DNA of 64,000 nucleotides from Acinetobacter pittii ATCC 19004 = CIP 70.29 (GTDB lineage Bacteria; Pseudomonadota; Gammaproteobacteria; Pseudomonadales; Moraxellaceae): NCBI RefSeq assembly GCF_000369045.1, contig NZ_KB849790.1, positions 248,001 to 312,000 of the forward strand, read 5' to 3'. Shown piece by piece: positions 18,591 to 28,218 of this stretch (position 1 is its first letter; each line of letters starts with the position of its first letter). The notes under the pieces were generated by a model. It saw only the letters and a program-made list of their open reading frames with translations, ran no database searches and was not told where the DNA came from. The position numbers and the translations under genes were made by a program.

Positions 18591-19478
18591 TTAATTAGGC
18601 AAACAAATATTTAAAATGCCATCTAACTCATCTAAAGTATGGTAATGAATAACAAGCTTACCCTTACCTTTTTGATTATGATCAATTTTCACATTAGCGC
18701 CAAAACGCTCTGATAATTTTTGTGTCAATTGTTCAATATCAGGTGCTACAGGTGCTTTTTCCTTCTCCTGCTTAGGCTCACTTCTATCACGCACCAATTG
18801 CTCTGTTTGACGAACAGATAGTCCTTTTTCAATTACGATTTTAGCAACGTCTAATTGATCTTTACCCTTTAACGTCAAGATAGCTCGAGCATGCCCCATA
18901 TCAAGCTGGCCTTGCTGCATGAAATCTTTAATTTCATCCGCCAAACTCAACAAACGAAGTAAATTACTTACGGTAGTACGTGCTTTCCCTACTGTGTCAG
19001 CAATTTCTTGATGGCTCAAACCGAATTCATCATGAAAACGCTGCAAGGCTATAGCCTGATCAATCGGATTTAAATCTTGACGCTGAATATTCTCAATAAG
19101 TGCTAATGCAATGGCAACCTGATCATTTAAATCACGAACAATTGCAGGAATTTCAGTTAAACCCGCAAGTTGCGCTGCACGCCAGCGTCGTTCACCAGCA
19201 ATGATTTCGTATGGATGTGATTCATCATCAACTGGACGAATTACAATAGGTTGCATCACTCCATGTTTTTCAATAGAAGATGCTAACTCTTGCAAATCAT
19301 GCTCATGAATAAAGCGACGTGGTTGATATTCACCACGTTTCAATAAATTTACATCAATTTGTTTCAACTGTCCGTGGTCAAGTGCCTGTGCTTCCAGCTG
19401 TAATTTTTCTTTTTGAATTGAACCAAGTAATGCATCTAAACCACGTCCTTTAGCCAATCCGCGTTTTTTGATGCTCAT
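18591..19478 (-). CDS. parB: Chromosome partitioning protein ParB
   Basis: A 295-residue centromere-binding protein. The N-terminal CTPase domain has GEYQPR and GERRWRAAQLAG; a helix-turn-helix (LSHQEIADTVGKARTTVSNLLRLL, described by position about 145-168) binds parS; a C-terminal dimerisation domain follows. Its ATG overlaps the end of parA by 4 bases. I found no perfect parS site in the window. Confidence 0.96.
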   Translation of the reverse strand: MSIKKRGLAKGRGLDALLGSIQKEKLQLEAQALDHGQLKQIDVNLLKRGEYQPRRFIHEHDLQELASSIEKHGVMQPIVIRPVDDESHPYEIIAGERRWRAAQLAGLTEIPAIVRDLNDQVAIALALIENIQRQDLNPIDQAIALQRFHDEFGLSHQEIADTVGKARTTVSNLLRLLSLADEIKDFMQQGQLDMGHARAILTLKGKDQLDVAKIVIEKGLSVRQTEQLVRDRSEPKQEKEKAPVAPDIEQLTQKLSERFGANVKIDHNQKGKGKLVIHYHTLDELDGILNICLPN

Positions 19479-20257
19479 ACTTTACTTCCTTTCTTTACTT
19501 TACTTTTCTTCAACATCTCAGCTGCAAGATTTAAGTATGCAACTGCACCTTTAGAACTTTTCTCAAAATATATAACAGGCAAACCATGCGCCGGCGCTTC
19601 TGCTAAGCGAACATTACGCGGAACGACAGTATCATAAAGTTTTTTTCCGAAATACTGTTCTAACTCAGCAGATACATCACGTGTTAAAGCATTTCGTGCA
19701 TCGTACATTGTACGTAATACACCAATAATCTCTAAATCAGGATTTAATGCCTTTTGAATACGATCTATAGTCTGGGTTAAATCAGCTAAACCTTCTAGCG
19801 CATAATATTCGCATTGCATTGGAATGATTACACTATCTACAGCTGCCAAAGCATTGACAGTAATCAAACTCAAGCTTGGCGCACAATCCACAATGATAAA
19901 ATCAAATGAGTTTCGGATTTCATTCAAAGCATTTTTTAGAATGAATTCACGGCCCTCTTGTTCTGCAATAGCAAGCTCAACACCGGAAAGTTCACGATTA
20001 GACCCTAAAACTTTATATCCAACTTCTGCTTTTTGAATGGCCGTTTCAATTGGTACTTCACCAAGTAGAACATCCGTAATGGAATACAAAAGATCGTTCT
20101 TTTGAATACCAGACCCCATCGTAGCATTACCTTGTGAATCCATATCTACAAGTAATACACGTTTCTTTAATACAGCTAGAGACGCTGCAAGATTTACTGC
20201 AGTCGTTGTTTTACCAACACCACCCTTTTGGTTTGCAATCGCAATAATTTGAGCCAT
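19475..20257 (-). CDS. parA: Chromosome partitioning ATPase ParA (Soj)
   Basis: A 260-residue deviant Walker ATPase with KGGVGKTT at about residues 10-17, LVDMDSQGNAT and IIVDCAPSLSL, which moves ParB-parS complexes over the nucleoid. It is encoded directly upstream of parB, with rsmG 21 bases further upstream, the common gidB-parA-parB order. This order is often near the replication origin, but no dnaA, oriC features or gidA gene are present here. Confidence 0.96.
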   Translation of the reverse strand: MAQIIAIANQKGGVGKTTTAVNLAASLAVLKKRVLLVDMDSQGNATMGSGIQKNDLLYSITDVLLGEVPIETAIQKAEVGYKVLGSNRELSGVELAIAEQEGREFILKNALNEIRNSFDFIIVDCAPSLSLITVNALAAVDSVIIPMQCEYYALEGLADLTQTIDRIQKALNPDLEIIGVLRTMYDARNALTRDVSAELEQYFGKKLYDTVVPRNVRLAEAPAHGLPVIYFEKSSKGAVAYLNLAAEMLKKSKVKKGSKV

Positions 20258-20278
20258 GGTAACCCTAATACTTTTTAT

Positions 20279-20911
20279 TTAAATACGTTGAAGTAAAAGT
20301 AAATGACGTTGTTCATCAAGTCTTGGTACGCGCAGCTCAATCACTTTACATGAAAAGTCCTGCTTAAGTTGCTCAATTTCCTCAACTGGCACAACTCCTT
20401 TCATTGCTGCAATTATACTGCTTTGATGCAAGTATGGCTGAGCTGCATCCACAAAATCCGTTAAAGAAGCAAAAGCGCGACTTGTAATCACATCAAACTG
20501 ACCAAGCTCATCAATTGTATCTTGATTTTCAACACGTGTTTGCACGGCTACTACGTTTTTTAACTTAAGGTCAGCAATAAACTGTTTCAAAAAACGAATT
20601 TTCTTACCATTTGAATCAAGTAATACACATGAGCGTTCCGGCTGACATAAAGCAATGATCATGCCCGGCATACCACCACCTGTACCTACATCAAGCAAAC
20701 GGCCTGTTGGCAAATCTTTCAAAATACTTAGGCTATCTAACAAATGCTTCACTAACATTTCTTTCGGATCACGAATCGCTGTTAGATTATAAGCTTTGTT
20801 CCAAAGTACCAAAGCATCTTGATACTTCAACAATAATGTCAAAGCTTCATCGCTAAGCGATAAACCTAATTTTTGACTACCCTGTTGTAACTCTTGAAAA
20901 AACGGATGCAT
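20279..20911 (-). CDS. rsmG: 16S rRNA m7G527 methyltransferase RsmG
   Basis: A 210-residue Rossmann methyltransferase that modifies G527 of 16S rRNA; its loss gives low-level streptomycin resistance in many bacteria. The SAM-binding motif LLDVGTGGGMPGMIIAL and the ITSRAFASL segment match the family. It leads the rsmG-parA-parB group, with an 87-base gap to murU that could hold its promoter. Confidence 0.95.
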   Translation of the reverse strand: MHPFFQELQQGSQKLGLSLSDEALTLLLKYQDALVLWNKAYNLTAIRDPKEMLVKHLLDSLSILKDLPTGRLLDVGTGGGMPGMIIALCQPERSCVLLDSNGKKIRFLKQFIADLKLKNVVAVQTRVENQDTIDELGQFDVITSRAFASLTDFVDAAQPYLHQSSIIAAMKGVVPVEEIEQLKQDFSCKVIELRVPRLDEQRHLLLLQRI

Positions 20912-20998
20912 AAACAGATAACATCTAAGTAAAATTTAAAACAAAGTATACCCATTTATGCATCGTGGAACACTAGTTAACGATTAGGGATTACACAC

Positions 20999-21688
20999 TT
21001 AATCGTAGAAGCCTTCACGAATTTGCAAATCTAGCTCCATTAAACGCTCAGGCGTTCCCACATCTACCCATGCACCTTTAAGCTTTTCACCAGATATTTT
21101 CTGATTATGCATCGCTTGCTTCAATAGTGGAGCTAAAGGACGCTTACCCGCTTCCAATCCGTCAAAAAGTTTAGGATGAATAACAGATAGACCACTAAAA
21201 GTGAGGTTTTCGCCCGTCACATCTTGATCAAATGTAAAAGCGCGCCCATCCAATAATGTAAAGTCGCCTTCAGGATGCTGTTTAGGATTATCAACCAACA
21301 CAAGATGTGCCAAATCATCATTTAGCTTAATATGGCGCAGACCTTCAAAATCCATTGTGGTCCATACATCCCCATTCACCAGAATAAAGGGATCTGTTCC
21401 AAGCAGTGGCAAAGCATTAATAATTCCACCAGCTGTTTCTAGCCCTTCATCCTCTCGTGTCCAACGGATATCCACACCAAATTGAGAGCCATCACCTAAA
21501 CTACTGATGAGCTTGTCGGCCAACCATGCAGAATTGATGACTATTTCAGTCACACCAATTTTCTTAAGTTTTTCAATATGCCACACAATCAGGGGCTTAC
21601 CGCCCACCTCGAGCAAAGGCTTTGGTGTATATAGCGTAAGTGGACGCATACGATTGCCCAAGCCAGCAGCAAGAATCATTGCTTTCAT
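20999..21688 (-). CDS. murU: N-acetylmuramate alpha-1-phosphate uridylyltransferase
   Basis: Nucleotidyltransferase of 229 residues that makes UDP-MurNAc from MurNAc-1-phosphate in the anabolic peptidoglycan-recycling route, bypassing fosfomycin-sensitive de novo synthesis. The N-terminal MILAAGLGNRMRPLT and LVNGDVWT motifs fit. Its ATG overlaps the end of amgK by one base, the usual amgK-murU pair in Pseudomonas and Acinetobacter; this pairing separates it from general sugar-phosphate nucleotidyltransferases. Confidence 0.92.
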   Translation of the reverse strand: MKAMILAAGLGNRMRPLTLYTPKPLLEVGGKPLIVWHIEKLKKIGVTEIVINSAWLADKLISSLGDGSQFGVDIRWTREDEGLETAGGIINALPLLGTDPFILVNGDVWTTMDFEGLRHIKLNDDLAHLVLVDNPKQHPEGDFTLLDGRAFTFDQDVTGENLTFSGLSVIHPKLFDGLEAGKRPLAPLLKQAMHNQKISGEKLKGAWVDVGTPERLMELDLQIREGFYD

Positions 21689-22707
21689 TATGCTGCTACC
21701 TCATAGCTACCATATTTCTCGATAAATTTAGGCATCACGATATTATTTATAAATGCCATAAACTCTTCAAGTTCAGCGTAACCACGACTTTCTTCGAGCA
21801 AATACCACATGACACGTGGTAAATCCTTCAAATAACTCGACTTCCCATCACGTTCAAACAAGCGAACAAAAATACCTAGAATTTTAATATGGCGTTGAAT
21901 CGCCATTAAATCTGCATCACGTTTAAATTGATCAAAGCTACGGTTCCGTTTAGTCGACGCTGGCAACAGGTCATAAAACACTTTAAACCATTGATAAACA
22001 CGATCAGCGTTCCATTGAACATATGCATCACGAGTAATCGAAATTAGATCATATGTATCAGCGCCAATAACAGCATCTTGGAAGTCGATTACCCCTAATT
22101 CTTGCTCATCGGTAATTTTCATCAAATTTCGACTATGAAAATCTCGATGTACAATAACTTGCGGTTGGGCTAATGCAGCGTGAGCCAAGAAGTCAAATGC
22201 ATTATCAATCGTTTTTTTCTGTTCAGCAGTCGGCTGAATAGAAAGCGACGGCAACATCCAGTCTGTGAGTAGCTGCATTTCCGACATTAATTTTTCGTAA
22301 GAATAAGCTGGGAACTGATTAGTCCCGTCAATAGATTGCAATTGAATAAGTTGTTTAAAACTTTGTTCGTAGTATTTATCAACAGTTTCATTAGTTAATA
22401 ATGTCGACAAAAGCACATCACCAAAGTCTTCTAACAATAGAAAACCTTGAGCCAGATCTTTCGCGACGATCTGAGGCACACGTACGCCATGGCTCGCAAA
22501 AAACTCGTCAATGGTCACAAACGGAACACAGTCTTCTTTTTCTGGAGGGGCATCCATGAGCATATACGTTTTATTTTGTAACTCGATACGCGCATAACGG
22601 CGGAAGCTTGCATCACCTGCTAAAAAAGCGATCTTAAATTGATCATTTTCAAGAACAGATGTAAGCCATGTATATATCAATTGTTCACGTTGTGTATTCA
22701 TTTGCAA
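21688..22707 (-). CDS. amgK: N-acetylmuramate/N-acetylglucosamine anomeric kinase
   Basis: A 339-residue kinase of the aminoglycoside phosphotransferase fold. Brenner's motif VIVHRDFHSRNLM and the metal-binding VIDFQDAVIGADTYDL are intact. AmgK phosphorylates MurNAc at C1 for MurU, encoded immediately downstream. It is transcribed divergently from lptD, an arrangement known from Pseudomonas, through a gap of about 110 bases that should hold both promoters. Confidence 0.92.
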   Translation of the reverse strand: MQMNTQREQLIYTWLTSVLENDQFKIAFLAGDASFRRYARIELQNKTYMLMDAPPEKEDCVPFVTIDEFFASHGVRVPQIVAKDLAQGFLLLEDFGDVLLSTLLTNETVDKYYEQSFKQLIQLQSIDGTNQFPAYSYEKLMSEMQLLTDWMLPSLSIQPTAEQKKTIDNAFDFLAHAALAQPQVIVHRDFHSRNLMKITDEQELGVIDFQDAVIGADTYDLISITRDAYVQWNADRVYQWFKVFYDLLPASTKRNRSFDQFKRDADLMAIQRHIKILGIFVRLFERDGKSSYLKDLPRVMWYLLEESRGYAELEEFMAFINNIVMPKFIEKYGSYEVAA

Positions 22708-22821
22708 TAAAATCTAAAACAAGCTGAGATTTTTGAAGGGTTAAGTGTAGCCACTTATAAACTTTTTCTCTATGATGCGACAATAATTAATTGTGAATTA
22801 GCATACTTGGTTAATGAGACA

Positions 22822-25263
22822 ATGAAGCATCAGTTTAAATTTAATCCTTTAGCGACAGCTATTTTTACGCTCTTATGTGGCTCCATACAATCAAGTTATG
22901 CTGAGTCAACTGATGTTGTCTCCAATATAGACAATAATCAACTTAAAGCGAGCATCAAGGAAGCTTACCCAGGTCAAGAATTCTTTCAGCAATATTATGT
23001 TGATAAATCTGCACCTGAAGCACAGCTTCGTGACAATAAATATTTAAGCTCGGCATTTTGCCAAGGCACATGGGTTACACCGATTAACCCTGAGACCAAA
23101 GCTTTAGACGCCGACAAAGCGACTTCTGTCGTTACGGCTAACTACGGACATTACAATCCAGCGGGTGATTCTGTTTTAGAAGGTGATGTCGTTATTGATC
23201 AGGAAGGACGTACAGTTCGTGCTGACAAAGTAACGATTGATAAGACCCAAACCTTTGCGCATGCACAAGGTCGAGTACAGTTAGCTCAAGGCGGGTTACT
23301 TTCACAGAGTGATGAAATTAATTATAACCTAAAAACCCAAACCGGGAATTTAGACAATAGTTTTTATATTTCTGAACAGCAACATGCCCATGGTCATGCA
23401 GGAAAAATCGAAAGAACCTCACCAAACGTTATGGTTCTTAATGATGCAACCTATACGACTTGCCCACCAGGCCAAAAACCCGGTTGGAAAATTCAAGCCA
23501 ATAAAATTGAGTTAAATCAGGAAACTGGACGCGGCGTAACTCGTGGAACAAAATTATATGTTAAGGACGTTCCTGTTCTAGCTGTTCCCTATTTTAACTT
23601 CCCGATTGATGACCGCCGTACTACAGGTATCCTCAACCCACAATTTGGTTTCTCAAATGATGGTGGTGTTGAGCTTTCTGTTCCGGTTTATTTAAACCTT
23701 GCACCTAACTATGATTTGACACTTACTCCGCGATATTTAGCAGACCGCGGTGCAATGCTAAAAGGTGAATTTAGATATTTAACTGATGGCTTTGGTGCTG
23801 GTGAAATGTGGGGTGGCATCTTGCCATCTGACAAAAGTTATGATGACAAAGATCGTAAAGATTTCCATTTTTTACATAATTGGGATATCAACGACCAGTG
23901 GTCTACTAACCTCGAATATAACTATGCATCAGATAAAGATTATTTCTCTGACTTAGATAGCAGTCCTAACTCTAAAACAGATCTTAACTTACGTAGAGCT
24001 TGGGAACTTAATTATCAACATGGTATTCCGGGTTTAAAAGCACAGCTTAAGGTCGAAGATTTCCAGACACTTGATCCTGAAGTTGCAGATGCAGATAAAC
24101 CATACGCGCGTTTGCCACAATTCTTATTAAATTACGTCACTGGTAATCCACTAGGACTACAATACGAATTTAATAACGACACTGCTTACTTTAAGAAATC
24201 AATTAATGATGATTCTGCTCAAGAAAGTAGTGGTACACGTATTTATAACCAGTTCGCAACGCGTTATAACTACCGTACACCGGCAGCTTTTGTGATTCCT
24301 GAAGTCTCTGTACGTTCTATTCAAACGTTTTATGATAAGGACAGTATCGCATCTCAAAATCTAGATGGTGGTTCCGAAAACAAATCAGTCGTTGTACCTC
24401 AATTCACGTTAGACACTGGACTGAACTTTGAACGTGATGGTAAGTACTTACAAACACTTACACCACGTGCTTTCTATGCATATGCGCCATACAAAAATCA
24501 AGATGGTTACCCTAACTTTGACTCAACTACTGCGTCAGTAAGTTATGATCAATTATTTAACCCTTACCGTTTTTATGGTCATGACCGCCTAGAAGACAAT
24601 AACTTTTTATCCTTGGGTGTAAGTTATAGCCTCTTTGACACAGTAGGTTTAGAACGTTTACGGGCAAGTGTAGGTCAAAGTTACTATTTCGAAGACCGTC
24701 GTGTCACCTTACAACGACAACAAGATGAAATTGATACTGAACGCAACACAGGTCCTGTGGTGAGTCTATCAAGCCAGCTTAACCAAAACTTTACCATTGC
24801 TGCTAACTCAGCTTGGATGTCGAATGGTGACAATGCTCAACGTGACTTCCAACTTTACTATACTGGTGATAAAGGAAATCTATATAACCTAGGCTATTTC
24901 TATCGTAAAGATATTCCTGGTCGTCAAGATACTTATGACCAAGTTGTTGCATCGTTTATACAACCAATTAAAGACAATTGGCGTATTATGGGCCACGTAC
25001 AATATGACATGGACAATGATGTTGCCCGCGAACTCTTACTAGGAGTTAACTATGAGTCATGTTGCTGGGGTATTTCTGTCTACGGCCGCTCGTATTATAA
25101 CGATCTAGATGATCCAAAATCTCCAGATGTTAGTGAAAAGCGCGCGATCATGGCCGAAATTACACTAAAAGGTTTAGGTGGTTTAAACAATAAACTCGCG
25201 TCTTTACTTGAAAATCGCGTTTTAGGTTTTAACAAAATTAATCAATCTTGGACACAACGTTAA
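22822..25263 (+). CDS. lptD: LPS assembly outer-membrane protein LptD
   Basis: A beta-barrel of 813 residues with a signal peptide (cut near SSYA-ES). An OstA/LptA-like periplasmic domain lies at about residues 110-220, and the C-terminal barrel follows. The cysteines for the interlocked disulfides are visible in FCQGTW, TTCPPGQ and the ESCCWG pair. With LptE it inserts LPS or LOS into the outer leaflet. A TTG at 22807 would add five residues; the ATG at 22822 starts directly on the signal peptide, so I chose it. surA follows with a TAATG overlap. Confidence 0.96.
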   Translation: MKHQFKFNPLATAIFTLLCGSIQSSYAESTDVVSNIDNNQLKASIKEAYPGQEFFQQYYVDKSAPEAQLRDNKYLSSAFCQGTWVTPINPETKALDADKATSVVTANYGHYNPAGDSVLEGDVVIDQEGRTVRADKVTIDKTQTFAHAQGRVQLAQGGLLSQSDEINYNLKTQTGNLDNSFYISEQQHAHGHAGKIERTSPNVMVLNDATYTTCPPGQKPGWKIQANKIELNQETGRGVTRGTKLYVKDVPVLAVPYFNFPIDDRRTTGILNPQFGFSNDGGVELSVPVYLNLAPNYDLTLTPRYLADRGAMLKGEFRYLTDGFGAGEMWGGILPSDKSYDDKDRKDFHFLHNWDINDQWSTNLEYNYASDKDYFSDLDSSPNSKTDLNLRRAWELNYQHGIPGLKAQLKVEDFQTLDPEVADADKPYARLPQFLLNYVTGNPLGLQYEFNNDTAYFKKSINDDSAQESSGTRIYNQFATRYNYRTPAAFVIPEVSVRSIQTFYDKDSIASQNLDGGSENKSVVVPQFTLDTGLNFERDGKYLQTLTPRAFYAYAPYKNQDGYPNFDSTTASVSYDQLFNPYRFYGHDRLEDNNFLSLGVSYSLFDTVGLERLRASVGQSYYFEDRRVTLQRQQDEIDTERNTGPVVSLSSQLNQNFTIAANSAWMSNGDNAQRDFQLYYTGDKGNLYNLGYFYRKDIPGRQDTYDQVVASFIQPIKDNWRIMGHVQYDMDNDVARELLLGVNYESCCWGISVYGRSYYNDLDDPKSPDVSEKRAIMAEITLKGLGGLNNKLASLLENRVLGFNKINQSWTQR

Positions 25264-26573
25264 TGAAGACAAAGCATCTTAAACAGTTTTTTAAAGCAAC
25301 TACACTTGCTGCCCTAATCTCTTCATCAATGCATAGTTTTGCCCAACCCGCTGATGAAGTTGTGGCAATTGTGGACAATAGCGTAATTTTAAAAAGCGAT
25401 CTTCAACAAGGTATGGCTGAAGCAGCACATGAACTGCAAGCTCAAAAGAAAGAAGTGCCACCTCAGCAATACTTACAGTTTCAAGTATTAGATCAACTCA
25501 TCTTGCGTGAGGCACAACTTGAACAAGTTAAAAAATATGGCATCAAACCTGATGAAAAGAGCTTAAATGAAGCAGTCTTAAAAGTAGCAAGTCAATCTGG
25601 AAGTAAAAGTTTAGAAGCTTTCCAGCAAAAGTTGGATGCTATGGCACCAGGAACTTATGAAAGTTTACGCAATCGAATCGCTGAAGATTTAGCGATTAGC
25701 CGTTTGCGCCAACAACAAGTGATGTCTCGTATTAAAATTAGTGATCAAGATGTAGAAAACTTCTTAAAATCACCTCAGGGACAAGCTGCGTTAGGTAATC
25801 AAGCACATGTAATTCATATGCGCATTTCTGGTGACAATGCACAAGAAGTTCAATCTGTAGCTCAAGAAGTGCGTTCAAAGCTTGCGCAAAGTAATGATAT
25901 AAATGCTTTGAAAAAACTTTCAACTGCAAATGTAAAAGTTGAAGGTGCTGATATGGGTTTCCGCCCACTGTCTGATATTCCTGCTGAACTTGCGGCTCGT
26001 ATTACACCATTACAAGATGGTCAAACGACTGACTTAGTTTCAGTACGTGATGGTGTACATGTTTTAAAGCTTCTTGAACGTAAACAAAATGAGCAAAAAG
26101 CTTTAGTACCTCAATTTCAAACCCGCCACATTCTCATTCAACCATCTGAAGTAGTTACTCTTGAGAATGCTAAGCAAATTATTGATAACATCTATAAACG
26201 CTTAAAAGCTGGTCAGGATTTTGCAACACTTGCAGCAACCTATTCAAATGACACAGGCTCAGCACGTGATGGTGGAAGTTTGGGTTGGGTAACACCTGGA
26301 ATGATGGTTCCTGAATTTGATAAAAAAATGCAGGAAATTCCTGTAGGTGAAATTAGCGAACCTTTCCAAACTCAATTCGGCTGGCATATCTTACAAGTAA
26401 CAGATAAACGTGAAAAAGATATGACGCATGAATATCAAGAGCGTATGGCACGTCAAATTTTAGGTGAACGCCAATTCAACACTGAGATTGATAGCTGGTT
26501 ACGTGAAGTACGTGCAAATGCATATGTAGAAATCAAAGATCCAAGTCTAGACAAAAAGAACTTACAAAAGTAA
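25263..26573 (+). CDS. surA: Periplasmic chaperone and peptidyl-prolyl isomerase SurA
   Basis: A 436-residue protein with a signal peptide (cut near SFA-QP), an N-terminal SurA chaperone domain, a diverged first parvulin domain (from about residue 170) and a well-kept second one (RHILIQPSE ... DGGSLGWVTPG). It escorts outer-membrane proteins to the BAM complex. The ATG overlaps the lptD stop by one base, implying coupling. In Enterobacteria pdxA-rsmA-apaG follow; here a terminator ends the unit. Confidence 0.96.
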   Translation: MKTKHLKQFFKATTLAALISSSMHSFAQPADEVVAIVDNSVILKSDLQQGMAEAAHELQAQKKEVPPQQYLQFQVLDQLILREAQLEQVKKYGIKPDEKSLNEAVLKVASQSGSKSLEAFQQKLDAMAPGTYESLRNRIAEDLAISRLRQQQVMSRIKISDQDVENFLKSPQGQAALGNQAHVIHMRISGDNAQEVQSVAQEVRSKLAQSNDINALKKLSTANVKVEGADMGFRPLSDIPAELAARITPLQDGQTTDLVSVRDGVHVLKLLERKQNEQKALVPQFQTRHILIQPSEVVTLENAKQIIDNIYKRLKAGQDFATLAATYSNDTGSARDGGSLGWVTPGMMVPEFDKKMQEIPVGEISEPFQTQFGWHILQVTDKREKDMTHEYQERMARQILGERQFNTEIDSWLREVRANAYVEIKDPSLDKKNLQK

Positions 26574-26592
26574 GTCTTTTTCTTTTCATCAA

Positions 26593-26617
26593 AACCTGTG
26601 TTTGTCACAGGTTTTTT
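26593..26617 (+). terminator. Terminator of lptD-surA
   Basis: AACCTGTG (26593-26600), a 5-base loop and CACAGGTT (26606-26613) are followed by a T-run on the plus strand, 19 bases after the surA stop. Confidence 0.88.
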
Positions 26618-26638
26618 ATGTATGAAATTTACATAATT

Positions 26639-26668
26639 AAAAACCGGTTATATAAATAACCGGTTTCT
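26639..26668 (-). terminator. Terminator of fba
   Basis: An 11-bp perfect stem, AAACCGGTTAT (26641-26651) with ATAACCGGTTT (26656-26666) and a 4-base loop, runs into a T-rich stretch on the minus strand. It is 22 bases past the fba stop. Confidence 0.75.
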
Positions 26669-26690
26669 ATAAATTAAACCCTAACGGGAA

Positions 26691-27728
26691 TTATTTATAA
26701 CGATCAACCATTTTCTCTAGAGAAATCGGGCGAATCTTGTCAGCATTTCCAGCTGTACCAAACGCTTCATAACGATCAATACAAATTTGCTTCATTGAAT
26801 CTACAGTTTTAGCAAAGTATTTACGTGGATCGAATTCAGCTGGGTTTTCAGCCATAAACTGACGAATTGCACCAGTAGATGCTAAACGTAAGTCTGTATC
26901 GATATTGATCTTACGCACACCATGTTTAATTGCTTCTACAAGCTGCTCAACAGGTACACCATAAGTCTCTTTAATATCACCGCCAAACTCATTGATTACT
27001 TTCAACCACTCTTGCGGCACAGAACTTGAACCATGCATAACAAGATGAGTATTTGGTAATGCCGCATGAATTTCTTTAATGCGGTCAATTGCCAAGATAT
27101 CACCTGTAGGTGGACGAGTGAACTTGTAAGCACCATGTGAAGTACCTACAGCAATCGCCAATGCATCTACATTAGTATCGGCAACAAACTGAGTCGCTTC
27201 TTCAACAGAAGTAAGAAGTTGTGAGTGGTCAAGTACACCTTCAGCGCCAACACCGTCTTCTTCGCCAGCCATACCAGTTTCAAGGCTACCTAAACAGCCA
27301 ATCTCACCTTCGACAGAAACACCACATGCATGTGCTAAAGCAACAACATTACGAGTTACATCAACGTTGTATTCGTAAGAAGTAGGTGTTTTACCATCTG
27401 TACCTAATGAACCGTCCATCATCACTGAGCTAAAGCCAAGCTGAATTGAACGCTGACAGATATCAGGGCTTGTTCCATGGTCTTGATGCATTACCACTGG
27501 AATATGTGGCCATTCTTCAATTGCAGCCAAAATAAGATGGCGTAAGAATGGAGCGCCTGCATATTTGCGAGCTCCAGCTGATGCTTGAACAATTACAGGT
27601 GAATTGGTTGCATCCGCGGCAAGCATAATTGCACGCATTTGTTCTAAGTTATTTACGTTAAATGCTGGTACGCCGTAGTTATGTTCAGCAGCGTGATCCA
27701 AGAGCTGGCGCATTGAAATGAGTGCCAT
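26691..27728 (-). CDS. fba: Class II fructose-bisphosphate aldolase
   Basis: A 345-residue zinc aldolase that splits or forms fructose 1,6-bisphosphate. The zinc ligand segment [24 protein letters not shown] and the late VMHGSSSVP and KINIDTDLR are typical of the class II subtype found in Pseudomonas and autotrophs. A strong GGGAGGA ribosome site precedes the ATG. Acinetobacter lack phosphofructokinase, so a gluconeogenic role is likely (established for the genus, not visible here). A lipoprotein gene separates it from pgk. Confidence 0.96.
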   Translation of the reverse strand: MALISMRQLLDHAAEHNYGVPAFNVNNLEQMRAIMLAADATNSPVIVQASAGARKYAGAPFLRHLILAAIEEWPHIPVVMHQDHGTSPDICQRSIQLGFSSVMMDGSLGTDGKTPTSYEYNVDVTRNVVALAHACGVSVEGEIGCLGSLETGMAGEEDGVGAEGVLDHSQLLTSVEEATQFVADTNVDALAIAVGTSHGAYKFTRPPTGDILAIDRIKEIHAALPNTHLVMHGSSSVPQEWLKVINEFGGDIKETYGVPVEQLVEAIKHGVRKINIDTDLRLASTGAIRQFMAENPAEFDPRKYFAKTVDSMKQICIDRYEAFGTAGNADKIRPISLEKMVDRYK

Positions 27729-27802
27729 AATATCCTCCCAGGTAGTGCGGCTTATTCTACCCTGTCATTTATTTCAATTCAGCAACAAATCACAGTATTT
27801 CA

Positions 27803-27833
27803 AAAAAAATCCCTGCATTTGCAGGGATTTTTT
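27803..27833 (-). terminator. Terminator after the small lipoprotein gene
   Basis: ATCCCTGC (27809-27816) pairs with GCAGGGAT (27821-27828) around a 4-base loop. On the minus strand it is followed by eight T. T-runs on both sides allow bidirectional action. Confidence 0.85.
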
Positions 27834-27849
27834 AACAAAAAACAACAAA

Positions 27850-28095
27850 TTAATGTGTTTCTGAAGCAGCAGCCTCACTTGGCGCACTACCTTCAACCAC
27901 ATCTGTATTCTTTTCATCTAGAACTGGCTTATCAATCGCATCAATTGCTGCTTGTTGCTCAGGCGTTACTTTTTCAGAAACAGCAGTAGATGCAGCTGAT
28001 TCTTGGCCCGCTTGAGATGCTTCATCTTTCTTAGCACAAGCAGTCAACATCATCGGTACAATTAATATAGCAGCAAATGTAAGCTTTAAATTCAT
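27850..28095 (-). CDS. Small Ala/Glu-rich lipoprotein
   Basis: An 81-residue protein with a lipoprotein signal: hydrophobic stretch then lipobox LTAC, so a mature lipid-anchored cysteine near residue 20. The rest is low-complexity (Ala, Ser, Glu, Asp), likely disordered, with no recognisable domain. The frame can also begin one codon earlier at a GTG. It lies between pgk and fba on the same strand but has its own terminator. Function unknown; similar short lipoproteins are common in Acinetobacter. Confidence 0.75.
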   Translation of the reverse strand: MNLKLTFAAILIVPMMLTACAKKDEASQAGQESAASTAVSEKVTPEQQAAIDAIDKPVLDEKNTDVVEGSAPSEAAASETH

Positions 28096-28170
28096 CACTA
28101 TTTTCCACAGTTGGTGATTTAATACTCGACATTTTATTGCAAATATATGACAGTTTAATGACTTATCAAT

Positions 28171-28198
28171 GAAAAAGGGATTGGTTACCCAATCCCTT
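28171..28198 (-). terminator. Terminator of pgk
   Basis: A 10-bp perfect stem, AAGGGATTGG (28175-28184) with CCAATCCCTT (28189-28198) and a 4-base loop, is followed by TTTTTC on the minus strand, 20 bases past the pgk stop. Confidence 0.88.
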
Positions 28199-28218
28199 CT
28201 TATTTCTATATAACTGTA

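Noticed and set aside
18591-22707. A parS centromere site or replication origin near parAB
   Set aside because: I looked for the TGTTTCACGTGAAACA palindrome and DnaA boxes with dnaA nearby; only partial matches such as TGTTTCACGAATGAAAG inside tkt were seen.
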